The translations under genes and the position numbers were made by a program. Source: Sipunculus nudus (lineage: Eukaryota > Annelida > Sipuncula > Golfingiida > Sipunculidae). From it: a stretch of 64,000 bases of DNA. The stretch covers positions 18,531,019 to 18,595,018 of the forward strand of contig CM049306.1 in NCBI GenBank assembly GCA_026874595.1, in the 5' to 3' direction. Below, in pieces: positions 35,501 to 47,650 of this stretch. Positions within the stretch are counted from its first letter, which is position 1. Each line of letters begins with the position of its first letter. The notes beneath the pieces were generated by a model. The model was not told the origin of the DNA and did not search any database. It saw only the letters and a list, made by a program, of their open reading frames with translations.

Positions 35501-36070
35501 TGTGTGGGGGGGGGGGGGGGAGAGACCTCCCTGATCACCCTCACATCTGAACATGTGGCTTTCGGTCTATAACAACACCCATTTACTCCTGTGGGTGGGT
35601 GTTTTGTCTATATCACTTGAACTATCACCTCGTCTCACAGCCGTACGGCAGCAAGGAAACGAGCATCTGCATGTCAACCCCTGTAGGAGTAGAGTTAATT
35701 GTCACTCTTCAACATCCTGCCTTTTTGTCAGTTTAGTTTATTAAATTCATACTTAGTATAAATTAAAGGATATATTAAATATACCCATATTTAAAATCTA
35801 AATTTAAATTAAATTAAATACACTTTTAAAATTGAAAAAAAATAGAAGCTGAAAAGGTAAATGCTTATAACGGGGCAAAATTATGTAAAGTGGATGTATT
35901 ACTGCCTACAAAACGTCCGAATAATTGTGAATATTTTTTCAAATCTTAATTTAAATGAAAAAATAAATTCCTGGAGACCAATCTTGTGGAGTCGCTAAAG
36001 CGCGTACACATCTCTGAGTGACTATGATGTGACATATGTGCATTAATGAAAAAATGGACTTCTGATATCA
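35500..36070. repeat. Inverted copy of the B/F intronic repeat
   Basis: The reverse complement matches 18300-18900 and 49395-49770, including the G-run/GT tract (C-run/CA in the other copies), AGACGAGGTGAT and CCACAAGATTGGTCT. It lies just upstream of the orphan pseudogene D. Confidence 0.7.
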
Positions 36071-37240
36071 TGTAATAATATATATGTATATATATATATT
36101 CGTGTGTGTGTTTTCGTGTGAGTACTCTGTGTGTGTATCGGGTATTATAGGGCAGACTGCATATATCTGTCAAAGCAGTCCCACAACAGCTCAGCCAGTT
36201 AGTCCGAAATGGGTCACTGCCTTGCCTGGCCTATATTTACCACACTACACATTTTTTCTTTGTTTCATAAGGTTACATAGAAGCGATAGATACAGTAATC
36301 CAAGTGAGGTTTGGAATTATATAGTCACTTATCATATAAGGTTACATGGAAGCGATAGATACAGTTATCCAAGTGATATCAGTTATTTTTATTATTAGTT
36401 AATTAATGACTATGATTACTCAATACAGGGTACAGCATATTTATAAAATTGTATTACATCAGATTATACCATTAACCATAATAAAATATTAATTAGCAAA
36501 TTATGTTTTTAGTTTATTAGATAGCTTATAGCTTTGTATTAATTGTTTAGATTAAACCGTCCTTCCCATGTAATACTTTATTCATAAAGGATGTTTATCA
36601 ATAAAATGTAATAGGTATAATACAGGGATCAAAATCTTGGTAACATAAAAGTATATAATATATATACAGATATGCCAGATATTCCTTCATGATCTATTCT
36701 GCTTTCGAATCTCACTAATCGAATAATATCATTGAAGAATTTAAACAAAAGAATTAATATGATGTCCTGATTCTTTGAAATCTGATCTGCAAGAATCAGG
36801 ACATGAATCTGCCAATTCTTCGGTGGGGGTTGTATGTGTAAATATTAAACGGCAGACAATGTCACTATATTTAAAGGTTTTCTTGAATGAGGGTTGTGGA
36901 TTTACTGAAGATATTCAGTATAGTCCATTGATTACTCATCACCAGTTTGATGTCATGAGGAGGTTGATTATTTTTTGTTGTTGTCATTAATAAATTTCAT
37001 TAAAACTCATCATATGGAAGGAAATATCTATTTTTTTTTTACTGAGAACTAGTGTCTCATATACATTTATTGTCATTATTTATATAGATTTATACATTTG
37101 CAGGAAGTTCCAGCTACAGAGGAGCACCAGGAAACTGATATTTTCCTCAAAAGTTTAAAGGACCCTCCAAACTGCAGCCTGTGATGCAAGTAGAAGATGT
37201 AATTCATATATGTACCTGTTTCCTCTAACAATAACACCCA
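36071..37240. other. Intergenic, no gene seen
   Basis: A direct repeat GGTTACAT-GAAGCGATAGATACAG occurs near 36271 and 36342. No syncollin-like exon 1 was found here that could pair with exon D. Confidence 0.5.
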
Positions 37241-37241
37241 G

Positions 37242-37248
<7 letters not shown>

Positions 37249-37334
<86 letters not shown>
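37249..37334. repeat. (TA)n(GA)n microsatellite at the duplication edge
   Basis: TA then GA dinucleotides. Homology with the intron of gene A begins immediately to the right, so the duplication breakpoint lies at or in this tract. Confidence 0.9.
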
Positions 37335-37337
<3 letters not shown>

Positions 37338-37819
37338 GGGGTCCCCTTTTAGCATCAAACTGGTTTTCCTTATTTTGAGGGCCTGACGGCTATTTACCTG
37401 AAATATGCCGTTATTCGATCCAAAACGCCTTAATATTATTTTTCAAGCATGCATCTCGTAGCATCCTGCTTTTACTGCTTTCTTTTTTATTGGTACCAGT
37501 TGAAGCAGACGAAATGTTTGAAAAGTAATATTTTGATCGTATAACGGTATATTGTGGGTAATTACCCACAAAATAAGAAAACCTAGTTTGATAAACGATA
37601 AAGTATGCTCACGTAAAACGACAGTTGTTTGAGCCCCCCCCCCCCCTTCCATACATACACCCAGTATGTGTCAAGTGTGTGTGATATCAGAGTTTGATTC
37701 ATTGGTCTTCGTTGTTCATTTATCTTCTTTGATATATATATATATATATATAGATATACGCCTGTCCCCATTGATATATTGTTGTATTCGGCCATTTTAC
37801 TTTTGTTTATCTTTATCAG

Positions 37820-38016
37820 GGTTATTCAACGACATGACGTCATCCCTGGTGGTCCAGTATCCCTGCGTCCTGACTGTGTGGGAACACTCCGGATACAAGG
37901 GTCACACCACTCGCATTAATCCCAGCATACAGCATGTGACTGCAGTGGAACCGCCCATGTTCGCGGGGAAAAAAATGTACCGCAAATTACCAGATTTGGT
38001 CAATCATAAACAATAA
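37820..38016 (+). pseudogene. Orphan syncollin-like exon 2, pseudogene D
   Basis: The acceptor TTATCAG|GG and the first ~40 codons are almost identical to exon 2 of gene A: LFNDMTSS, PCVLTVWEHSGYKG. After ATACAGC about 75 bp are missing, so the second clamp (WNDVISS) is lost. The sequence rejoins at ATGTGACTGCAGTGG in another frame and runs to a stop at 38016. There is no exon 1 on its left, because homology to gene A starts inside the intron. It should be non-functional unless it is spliced to a distant exon 1. Confidence 0.85.
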
Positions 38017-38054
38017 TGTATCTTTATTTCTAAGATACATTAATAACAGAATTA

Positions 38055-38056
<2 letters not shown>

Positions 38057-38140
<84 letters not shown>
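38057..38140. repeat. (CT)n(TA)n microsatellite
   Basis: Counterpart of the tract at 8101-8190, with longer CT and TA runs. Confidence 0.9.
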
Positions 38141-38144
<4 letters not shown>

Positions 38145-38512
38145 TTAGTAGATATATTTAATTATTTATATATCATATATATTTAAGTACTTGTTCCTGA
38201 TCGGTCATAAAAACGGTGAAACCTGTCTTCATCTAGTTCTGCTAAAAGTTTGTTTTCACAGCGATCGTTGAACCGATTCGGGCTTCGTGTATTCTCGAAA
38301 CAATCTAACGGGTTTAATTTTTTAACGACCCTGGGTGCATTAAGTCCTTTGAACCAAAACTGATATTTCTCCCTTAACACTTGTTGTGCGTCCCTACCAG
38401 AGCAAAAGTTCTATAAAACACATGCCCTAGACATCAATAATATTTGCCAGGTAACTTCTCAGTACACGGATATTTTGATGGATTAATTCAATAGATTTTT
38501 TTTTATACAGGA

Positions 38513-40780
38513 GACAGTATAATAAGATTGTATATTTTTGTATAGACTACTATAAATCGAAGAAATGTGTGTCTTTGTTAAACTTTATACAGAGTACTAT
38601 TTCGGGTGACTGAAGTCTATATCATAATTAAACTAACGACCAAAACAAATAAACCGAACGTAAAACTAGGTATTCCCATTATTACATGTCATCTCTGTCG
38701 GTCCTTGATTCCGTCTTGTCCCCTACTATCTTCATAGCATTCATTCTGTTGGTATGCTTTCACATACCTTGATTCAGAAACCCGCTCGGTCGACTGTTTT
38801 ATGAATACTTAACAAGCCTTCAAGTGTTCGGGTTGTAATCACAACTGCCAATCAAACCAAATCGAACAAGAACCAAACGATACATTGTCCACACGTTGTC
38901 TGAATAATGTAAAGGGACATGCAGGCTTTTATGGTATTACTTGATAGTTAAGATTCTCGATGCTTTCTCGTCAATACTTAACGTTTAATCGAAACATCGC
39001 ACCAGAAGTCAATGCCTTGTTAATTATTCACGAAACAGAAAAGCGAATGACTGAATCAAGGTCTGGGAAAGCTAAGCCAAGACTTGGTAGTATGAAGATG
39101 CCCTCTACCGCTACTGGCTCAATCGCGGTAAAACTTCTCAACAGCCTTCTGACTGCCTTTGTATCGTATTTTTCAGTCCGCATCAAACCCTGACTGGATC
39201 ATTTCTTGCAACCATTTCTGTCAAGATTTTTCTTGGCATGTATTTTTTGTTTGGAAGATACTAAAACCCGGTCGTCGCAAGTTGGATATAAACACGTACT
39301 AAAAGCCTAGATTTCGCTAGTCGGGTATGGGATTGGTATATAGTTAAAAATGGGACTAAACGGACAGGAGTCTCCATGCGGTTTCCCTTGAAAGTCAGTT
39401 TCTTTGAGGTTTCCCGGAAACCTCCGAAGAAAATCTCCAAGGATATTGTTGTACTAAGCAGTACATTACAGCTTCGATTTGCCTTGGCGTCATGGAATAG
39501 AAGATGTCCCAACTCTGTCAATACTGAACACCAAATGATGGACATTAAGTTCGAGAAGTAACAGCCATATTGTAATTACCACATTGACATTATGTATTGC
39601 CATTATCCCTTTATTCAATAAGGCCTGGGTTTCACTACATAATGACATAATGGTCTTCCTGAACATGCATGTTACAAGAGTAGTGCGCCTCTATCTATGC
39701 GTTGGTCCATGAAAACCATATACGTGAGAGGAATCGTCGGTATTTTTTTATGCGATTGTCCTTATCCGAAGTGACATAAAAATCATACAAAAGCTATATA
39801 AATAACATGGCACTGGTGAAATCTCAACAAAGTAAAGTCATGGGGTCTGCATGTGTCCAATCTCACGACAATGCTGGCATGATCGGAAGTAGGAGTCCTT
39901 GGACTCAAGCGCCATCTCTTCATCTGAGCAGGCATTGTCGGTACCGTAGTCTTCCATGGCGAATTCTTCTTCTTCTTCGGGAAGCTCCTGACTCTGTCGA
40001 CAGGCTTAATGTTCAATACCTTTAATGTAGCCCCCATCAATAATTCTTGTAATGCTTTAAGCATAATTCCATCACTGGCCTCAACGATGGCTTCTGCATC
40101 AACATTTCCGTCATGAACAGTTCCGCCATCTAGGTATGTGGGACGGGGTTAGATGGAGAAGAATATTAGAAATGGGCCATGTTGTATCTCCAGAGCTCCG
40201 ACTGAACGGTAATCGGCGAGCAGCTGGCAATACTGGTGGCCCGGAGCATCGGTGCTGAAACCATATTGACAGTATAAGAATGTCAGTATTGAATGAAAAA
40301 GGGAATTTTAGAAAATACGTCTTTTGGGAAAATAGGACTTTGCAGTTCACATATTTGCGTAATAATTTGTTCTCTTCATCAGATATGTTTTGTTTTACAA
40401 AAGAGTTCTGTGCGGTATCGGTTCTCTCCTGAGATCCTGTAAATACATGCATGAACATTAGATAGGCGATGCTGTTAATGAGAGTAAAATTTTATTGGCT
40501 TTTAGGGTTTATATATGGACATATTAATGACATGTGGCAAACCGAAAAATGTAAAGTGACAATATTTTTTTAATATTTAGTTAAACTCATTTTTTAGTTA
40601 TTGTTCTGCAACCTGTGTTTTATTGGCAACGTTGCCGTCAGTTGTGAAAAAAATTGTTAAGCGAAACGACTTGATAGACGCCGGAAATCTCTCTAATCTG
40701 TACTCTCAACAACACTGATATATTAATGTTGTTCCTATACTTTCATACAATACACGAAAAGTCCTCGCTGAATTCACTTT
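38513..40780. other. Intergenic; weak minus-strand coding-like pieces at 39.80-40.14 kb
   Basis: On the minus strand, 40140 to 39800 contains two protein-like pieces in different frames: an acidic one after CGACAG (PEEEEEFAMEDYG) and one containing TVHDGNVDAEAIVEASDG. They could be a decayed gene or unrecognised exons. I do not recognise the family. The rest shows no gene. Confidence 0.3.
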
Positions 40781-41028
40781 CATTGGCAGTTAAACTGAAA
40801 GTATACGCGGTGATGATACCGAACGTGTCTGGTTCTTGTAGCGGGGCATATTATGTTTATTCACATACACTATATCGCTTCACAGTAAGACATGTCTTTG
40901 TGTAAATGTTTGTGTATTTTGATAGAAAAGATAAATTTATATTTATCATAGCTTATAAATGTGGATTGCATATTAAAATACTATAAATTTTCATTTGTCT
41001 ATTAAGAACGAAAGTTTTCACAATGATG

Positions 41029-41122
41029 GTACCGGAATAAGCTGGTTCTTTCTGTTTAGAGCGAGCTTATTTAATCAGCAGTGATAAACACCGCAGACAC
41101 ATTTGAGCGGGAACCTGCAGAC
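41029..41122 (+). promoter_or_regulatory. Conserved core promoter and leader of gene E
   Basis: GGTACCGGAATAAGCTGGT lies 94 bp before the ATG, followed by CTTATTTAATCAG and GACACATTTGAGCGGG, as in B, C and F. Confidence 0.6.
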
Positions 41123-41333
41123 ATGAAGACCATTCTGGTATTGTTGGTTCTGCTGGTGATAGACCGGGAAATTGTGAGAGGTCAGTGTCCCAGAACGACC
41201 GGTGGTCTACCATCCTATGTCGACGGCAAACGGCTCTGTGCCCGTCTTTACGAGCACTACGGGTCGAATCTAGAGACATCATGCGGTGGATCGTATTACG
41301 ACATCTTCATTGGTGAACAAAAAGATCTCCCAA
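41123..41333 (+). CDS. Syncollin-like secreted protein E, exon 1
   Basis: First exon of a 142-aa protein (41123-41333 plus 42592-42809). Signal peptide KTILVLLVLLVID, then QCPRTTGGLPSYVDGKRLCARLYEHYGS in overlapping order, SCGGSYYDIF and an EQKDLP linker. It keeps the short DGKRL insertion found also in H (YGKRL) but missing from B, C and F. The donor CCCAA|GTAAGA is in phase 1. Its 3' end (IGEQKDLP) closely resembles F, unlike B and C, which suggests exchange of exon ends between E and F. Confidence 0.82.
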
Positions 41334-41600
41334 GTAAGACAATACATAAGTGTAACATATGTGGGAGTATAGCAGGAATTTGTTGATAGTAACATAATAT
41401 ATTTTTTTAAGTAAACCTATGTTAACCCATTTGTAAATTCTGCAATGATTGTCAATAGCAGCGAAAAGTCTATCAATATAAAAGAATAGTACTATTAAGA
41501 GTAATAGCAAGAGATGAGTGATAGTTATTAAAAGGTCAGATTAATTGGTAATTTATTAACTTGCGGATATTATATTTTATATATTAATATATATTATAAT

Positions 41601-42426
41601 TGTTACGGAAAACCTAATATCAACAGATCGCATAGAATTGACGAACATACATTTGGTAATGGAGATTAAAAAATTAGATTCTGTAACACAAGGCAGCGTG
41701 AAATGTCTAGGGGAATGAATAAAGAAGTCAGTGTTTTTTTTGTTAACAAATAAATATAGTTTATTCTTAAAACAACCCTAACATTACAAAACACTATATC
41801 AATACAATTACACAGTACAACAACAGTATAACAGCATATCAATATAATCACACAGCATAATAAACATAGTGTTCAGTACCTGGATACCACCACTGTCACA
41901 GCGATAACATGTCCTTTATAACGTACAACCCAGATGAACAGTTCACACAAATCTTCTCAGGGAATAACAGTCCAGTGTAATCACAAAATCATTCTACTGT
42001 AACCCAAAGTGAAATCCCGGCAGGTATCCGAAAGGCAAACTGAAGATTACATAAAATCCGTTAAAAATTTAGAAGAAAAGCTGTAACTGCCGCAATTATA
42101 GGAAAAGGTCTACTCTTCTGTGTCCGCTGAAATATTCTCTCACCTCTCTCCCTGGCTCTAAAACACAGCCCCCTATTTATAACTTCTCACCCCAAGCCGC
42201 GGACTTTCCACTTCCCGAACAATCCAAAGAATCGAAAATAATAAACAGTACACACGCGTTACAGGAAACATCCAGAACAAGAACGCTGTGTTTGTACATG
42301 TCAGGGTCCATACGTGGGTCGACCCGGCTCGGCTAGACGATGCTGTCACGGCAACGAGCCATGCGTGCTACACGAACCAAATATCAATAACACATGGAAC
42401 ATCTCTGCACATAGACATCTGTAACA
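41601..42426 (-). mobile_element. Solo LTR, copy 2, in the intron of gene E
   Basis: An 826-bp element begins TGTTACGG and ends TGTAACA, flanked by TAAT on both sides (41597-41600, 42427-42430). It is related to 15510-16405 but has a different target duplication, so the two are independent insertions. On the minus strand a TATAAATAG box is complementary to about 42167-42180. Gene C has no insert in its intron. LTR promoter signals point against the direction of gene E. Confidence 0.8.
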
Positions 42427-42591
42427 TAATGCGGATTAGGCTAAGTGCAATCAGTACAAAAAGGACACGGTCAAAGCTAATCATGGCATACCTGTTTCAC
42501 AGTGTCACTGACTGCAAGTATCCAAGATAACGTTTGTCCCTGACTGAATGGTCTGGTCCAACAGTTACCAACATTTTTAATGTAATTTCAG

Positions 42592-42809
42592 TAAATTTCA
42601 ACGACGTCACGTCGTCTCTGGTGGTCAGGCCTCTCTGTTCCTTGGACGTGTGGGAACATTTCGGGCAGAGTGGCTCCCCTACCACTTACCATACAGCTGT
42701 CCACGTAAACATCGGAAACTGGAATGATGTCATCAGTTCCGTCAAATGCAGATGTAACGGACCACCACCAAACCCACACGGCAGAAAATTGAAAGAACCA
42801 ACTCATTGA
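42592..42809 (+). CDS. Syncollin-like secreted protein E, exon 2
   Basis: The acceptor is TAATTTCAG|TA. It reads NFNDVTSS, LVVRPLCSLDVWEHFGQSG, HVNIGNWNDVISSVKCRCNG and a basic tail PHGRKLKEPTH. The second Greek key has a shorter loop than C. Both clamps are intact. AATAAA at 42930-42935 is a plausible poly(A) signal. Confidence 0.82.
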
Positions 42810-43168
42810 TCAGAATTTTATCATTTTAAATCAATAACCTTTAATTTAGCACGTGCTATGAATGATTGTCCTTTTTAACAACATGGAAAAACATGAAAAA
42901 AATTATAAATGTCGCTGTTGAATGCTTAAAATAAAGGTTTCCATCAGTATCTATATCTGTTTTTTTTTCTTTACCTGAGTGAATGGAATTCCTTATTCAC
43001 ATGCTTGAAGCGCATTATAGGTCTGCTAGAGGGAGAAATTTATCCTCATCCGAGAGAACACAGTAACTGTCAAAAACATAGTCATTCGACCGTTTCCAGT
43101 TATATGTCTGAATACGGTTTAATGTTAACTGGTGCCCTGCCACAAATGCACGTGTGTTCATATTACTA

Positions 43169-43451
43169 TAATACCTCTTTCACAGAGCAAACGTTTTCAA
43201 ACCGATTTCTGAAAAGCGGTTTAGCCAAAACATTTTAGTGCGTTCACACGGGCATAAGGCCAAATGTTTTTAAAACGTTTCATAGCATTCAAATGACAGT
43301 TAAGCAAAGCAGATAACACGATTCGCATTAAAAACGTTTTAAAACCACTTCCTGACGGTTTGAAGACGCTTTGCATTGTCGTGTGAACGCTCTAAAACGT
43401 TTTAAAAACAGTTTATAAACGATTAGCGTTTGCCGTGTGAAAGGGGTATTA
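43169..43451. mobile_element. MITE in the 3' flank of gene E
   Basis: A 283-bp unit has inverted ends TAATACCTCTTTCACAGAGC and the complement of TAATACCCCTTTCACACGGC. The flank of gene C lacks it. The interior is rich in AAAACGTTTTAAA-like palindromes. The target duplication is short (TA or TTA), fitting Tc1-like or PIF/Harbinger insertion. Confidence 0.7.
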
Positions 43452-44127
43452 AGCCTACTATACTCTTTCATAAGGGCGCTCTGATATTAGTTAATTTTTT
43501 CTTGAAATTTTTTGTACGATGCACCTGATGAGTAGTTCTACTAGTATTCTACAGCTGTTCTCAACAACGCTGAAGCAGATTACATGTATCCTGGAATCAG
43601 TCGCGTGGACCTTGGATAGCTTTATCCTTCCGTGTATACCAGTAACTTTGTCGTCTTTTCACCACCACCTAAACTGCGCTACATAAAAATGTTGTTCATG
43701 GGCCATGACACTATACCAAACACTATGGTCGGTCCATAACTCAAAGAAGGTCAATGTGGCCTAATGAGGGGTTCGCAAGAAGGGTTTATCAGGAGAAGTC
43801 TGCGTGACTTAATCATGATTTCCTGAGTGTAATGGTTAGAATTTGTTCCCTACTAGGCATCAATTTGACAGTTTTCATTTTCAACAACAATCCGAAGGGC
43901 TTACCTTCACTCTGTGTAAAGCTGTACATCATACAGTAGGTAACCATGAAATACCACAGTGAAAACTGAACATATCATTTAAGCTTACGCCCGGCAATGT
44001 AAGTTCCACCTGAAACTTAAACCTGCATTCTGTATTCCATTGTTGGCATCTCAATAGCTAAGAGTCAGAAAAGGAAAAGGAAACCTTATCAAAATAGGGC
44101 CATGAATCTTTGACTGACCTTTTGCAG

Positions 44128-44434
44128 TCAAGTCCTATTGTATTTTTTCTTACCTGTCCGCAGTCCGTTCGTATAAAGTTCAAACATGGGTGGTGTGACA
44201 TTCAAGATGTTGTAGAAGGATTCTTGATCATCCAGGCGGAATTCCTCCATCAGCTGATGATAATGTCTCACGGCTATTCTCCTGTCAGGTTTCAGCCAGT
44301 TCCTCGCCCAACAGGTTCTTGGTCTTCCCCTTTTTTCTTTCATGTTCTACCATCTCATTGTACACTTGCTCTGCTTCCTACAGAAATTGCATGAGACCAA
44401 CATTCAATATGTTAAGGGCTGCAAAGTTATCCAT
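44128..44434 (-). pseudogene. PIF/Harbinger transposase N-terminal fragment
   Basis: On the minus strand an ATG at 44434 opens a frame with an in-frame TAG after about 18 codons, then EQVYNEMVEHERKK. The frame then shifts to one reading RPRTCWARNWLKPDRR, HYHQLMEEFRLDD, QESFYNILNVTPPMFELY. The W-R-WL...R...Y-L--E---D---F-N-----P--F pattern is the N-terminal part of HARBI1-type transposases. The catalytic DDE part is missing. The piece is truncated, frameshifted and inactive. Confidence 0.65.
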
Positions 44435-47400
44435 CTCGGCAAAAATCTTGAAAATCTTGGTCAGATGTGCACTGCCAGAAATCTCAAGCCTAGATGATGA
44501 ACCAGTATGGAAAATGCCCGTATTTATACCCTTCCTTGTTCATTTGTACTGGAGACAGGATGGACGTAGTAAAAACTGCGTGAGAACGACAGAAACGTTC
44601 TCAAAACGAGTAGAACCTACTCAGAACCTACTGAGTACTTTTAGAACCGTCTTGCCAACACGTTCAGAATTTGTCATTTCATTTTTAACTTACTTGGACG
44701 GAATAACGACGCACTAAGGCCGTGATATGGTCGAGTTTGGTCTGTCTGCTAACGGGATGAAAGAGTAACAAACGGACACGGTGGGTGTGCAAACGTACTG
44801 CCCATTGATGTCCGACCGCACCACGTCGTAACACGTCCATAGTAGGATCGAAGTACAGCAATTCCTTTCGTAGTACGTCTTCCACGTTATACCTACGTTG
44901 TCACTCCGTCTAATCGCAGAACGGATAGGACTGAATTGGCATGTCAAATCCTGGGAGATGGGCCACGGTAAATCCTCTTGTCACTCCAGAACGTGGTCCA
45001 TTGCCGTAGGAAACCGTCGGAAAACGTGACTGATCATGGTTACCTTGACGCTACCATGCCATGAACGTCACGAGAACGAGGGCTTCAATTTCTTCACGTT
45101 CATTCCCGACACTGCCACGTTCTGGCTTGCCGTCGCTGAATCGTGAGTTTCCGCAGAAGAACGTGGTAAGTGAGACCTAGGTATTTATTGGGTATTTAGA
45201 AGTAGCTCGTTTCTAGCTTTTACAGGTGTAGAAAATATGGAGCAAAATTATGGAACTATGAAAAAAAGTTGTTTCTCCCCCCCCCCCCCCTCCAAAAATA
45301 AAATCCACAATTTAGGGAGGATATAACCCTCCCATACACCCAGCCATGCACATGAAAGTTCATTTCACGATGTACGGAATTTTTACTATAGATTATACAA
45401 ATTTAAATTTACCTACCCTACTGTATGTATCTCTCAGTCACGTGCATGTGGCAGTCACGTGTTCACGACAACTCCTACGACTGGTCGTACCACTTGTCTT
45501 GATCGGTCGCGACCACTCGGTAACTGGTCGTAGCCTGTGTCACGACCTATTGTATGACAAGTCGGTACCATTCTGTAACGGCTCGATAGCTCCGATTGCT
45601 ACCGATCACATAAGCCTGCCTACGACCACTCGTAAACTAGTCGTACGACAACATAAGAGTACCAACCATTCTCCAAGACCACTGCCGATTAGTCGTAGTC
45701 CTATTTGGTCGTACGACATTTTCATCAGACAAGCCAGCTACTCGTACGTTACCACGACCACTCGGTAGTTATCGTATGACCCCTCGGAGGTTATCGTACA
45801 ACGAATCGTCTCATTCAACGATCGGTCGGTAGTAATCTTACGAGCAGCCATATGTTCATACAAAATGCAGTCAGACTGGACCCTAAACTTCTCAACGACT
45901 GATTACGAAAGATCGTAAAGCCCAAGTCTCACTTCTCACGTCCTTCTACGGCGTCTCCGATCAGCTACGGCAATCCAGTGTCAGTTGCAATGTCGGGAAT
46001 GAACGTGATGAAATTAAAGCCCGCGTTCTTCTGCGCCCACGTAAAAGCATATCATTGCAGTGACCAACCAGAAGTTCAGACGTCTTTTGGAGCGGAAAAC
46101 TGGCGGCCATAGAACGTGCCCTAACCATGAGGGATGCACAGATACACTGCAGGAGGATGCCGTCATTGGTACGTACCCTTAAACCAAGTTCCCACATTAT
46201 AGTATATTAGCAGTTCACAGCACAGTTAACCGAATTAAGCGAAAACAGTACAAACTGTAAACATTTCATGCAATTTCATAGTAAAAAGAAGGCTAACATG
46301 TACCAGCTTATATGCAAATTCCTTTACGCATTTCAACATGCAAACACCTGAGTGGCAGACTGTCATGTAAAGTAGCCTAAATAGGTTTTTTTCAGGCTCT
46401 AGAGTAGCGGCAGTGAAAAGAAGTAACAGATGAATGAATGACTGAATGAATGAATGACTGATTGAATGAATGAATGAATGAATGAAGGATGTTCATGCAA
46501 GTCGGGATGGGTTGGTGGGGGTTGGAAGAAAATTAACACCTGAGACATTGTGCTATATCTATCGACGATTGTTAAAACACGCTACTTTATGTGTTTACAG
46601 GGAATGAGAAGGAATGGACGCTGCGATCGCTGACAAAGCTGGTGTAGAGCCTCGAAACGCAGTGACGGATGGTGTCAGTGGGGCACATTTATCCGCGGAC
46701 ACGGGGACAAGAGCAAAGCGCCGCCAGGATCCTAATCACTGTGGCCGAGGAATGGGGCGACTCATGAGGAACCAGAAATTCCCCCCGGCAGCATTTCGGA
46801 CCGTGACTCACAGAGCAAAGAAAGCAAAGCTACAAATAAAGTTATCGTGGGACTTACCTCTCAGGTGTGCAGATGAACCCAGGGCTGCGTATGGTGGTGA
46901 TGTCAGGAGATCACCGTGTGCCTGTAGGCTAATCATCGTACGTTGCATAATAACATTGCATATTCAAAGCATGTACAGTTTGATTTAATAAAAATATAAT
47001 TTTTTATAATTATCTGAGTTTCTTTGATCTTGTCATACAGCTCATACAAGAAGAACGGCCTGTAGTTTCGGGTGTCCCGTCCCTGAATCTGATAGTGTCT
47101 CCTTTCTAGGATCGTTTGATGTTGTTCCAGCGTTCGATGAAGGATATTGGTGCACAGCTTGTGATGACAGATGTTACACTTCCATGATCCGACCCGATTC
47201 ATCCTTCTTGGGCAGTTCCCGGAGCTGATTTTCGAACATATACATATGTGGATGTGCATATAAGTAAACAAACATGGCTGCGCCAGTGGCAAGCTTGTGT
47301 ACCACGGCAAGAGAGGAAATATGCAGACAGTGAGGAATAACTGACCTCAGGCCAAACCAGCAAGTCAGTATAGAGACTGTGTTGACAGTTGACGTTTGCA

Positions 47401-47650
47401 TCGTGTGTATTCCAATGGGGTCGGAAAAGTCTGTGCTACCAAATGCTTTCTACCGCACGTCAAAGTGACCGGTACCTCGAAGAACATCCGATTGTACTGA
47501 TGATACCCGCAATGTGATTGGTTAAATATTACGCAGGGGGAATTCCACAGAGACAGCACCGCCTGGTGGCCATATCTGACCGGCAACCGCGGTGTAATGC
47601 AGCGGGTAGTGTAGCGAATAGTTGAGCATAGCGTAACCGCTGCTTATGGA
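44435..47650. other. Intergenic; inverted-motif patches, no gene supported
   Basis: 44550-45180 is rich in ACGTTC/GAACGT motifs, and 45440-45850 in GGTCGTA/TACGACC motifs, in both orientations. A GAAT tetranucleotide repeat lies at 46430-46486. Minus-strand frames at 46933-47310 include WKCNICHHKLC, which looks like a zinc-binding stretch, but no gene structure can be assigned. Confidence 0.4.

Larger units (their letters stand above)
37335..38512. repeat. Segmental duplication, copy 2 (partner 7.2-8.7 kb)
   Basis: Contains the 3' part of the gene A intron, a deleted exon 2 and the gene A 3' flank. It ends about where the A copy continues into an unrelated repeat. Confidence 0.85.
40780..44105. 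repeat. Segmental duplication, copy 2 (partner 31.17-33.80 kb)
   Basis: Gene E with promoter and 3' flank, matching gene C. It is larger because of a solo LTR in the intron and a MITE downstream. Confidence 0.8.

Noticed and set aside
46614-46988. 124-codon + frame rich in arginine and alanine
   Set aside because: No recognised family; it sits in decayed repeat DNA near a transposase fragment and has no partner exon.
46933-47401. Minus-strand frames with WKCNICHHKLC
   Set aside because: Protein-like in places, but the convincing pieces are in different frames, with no supported start or splice sites.
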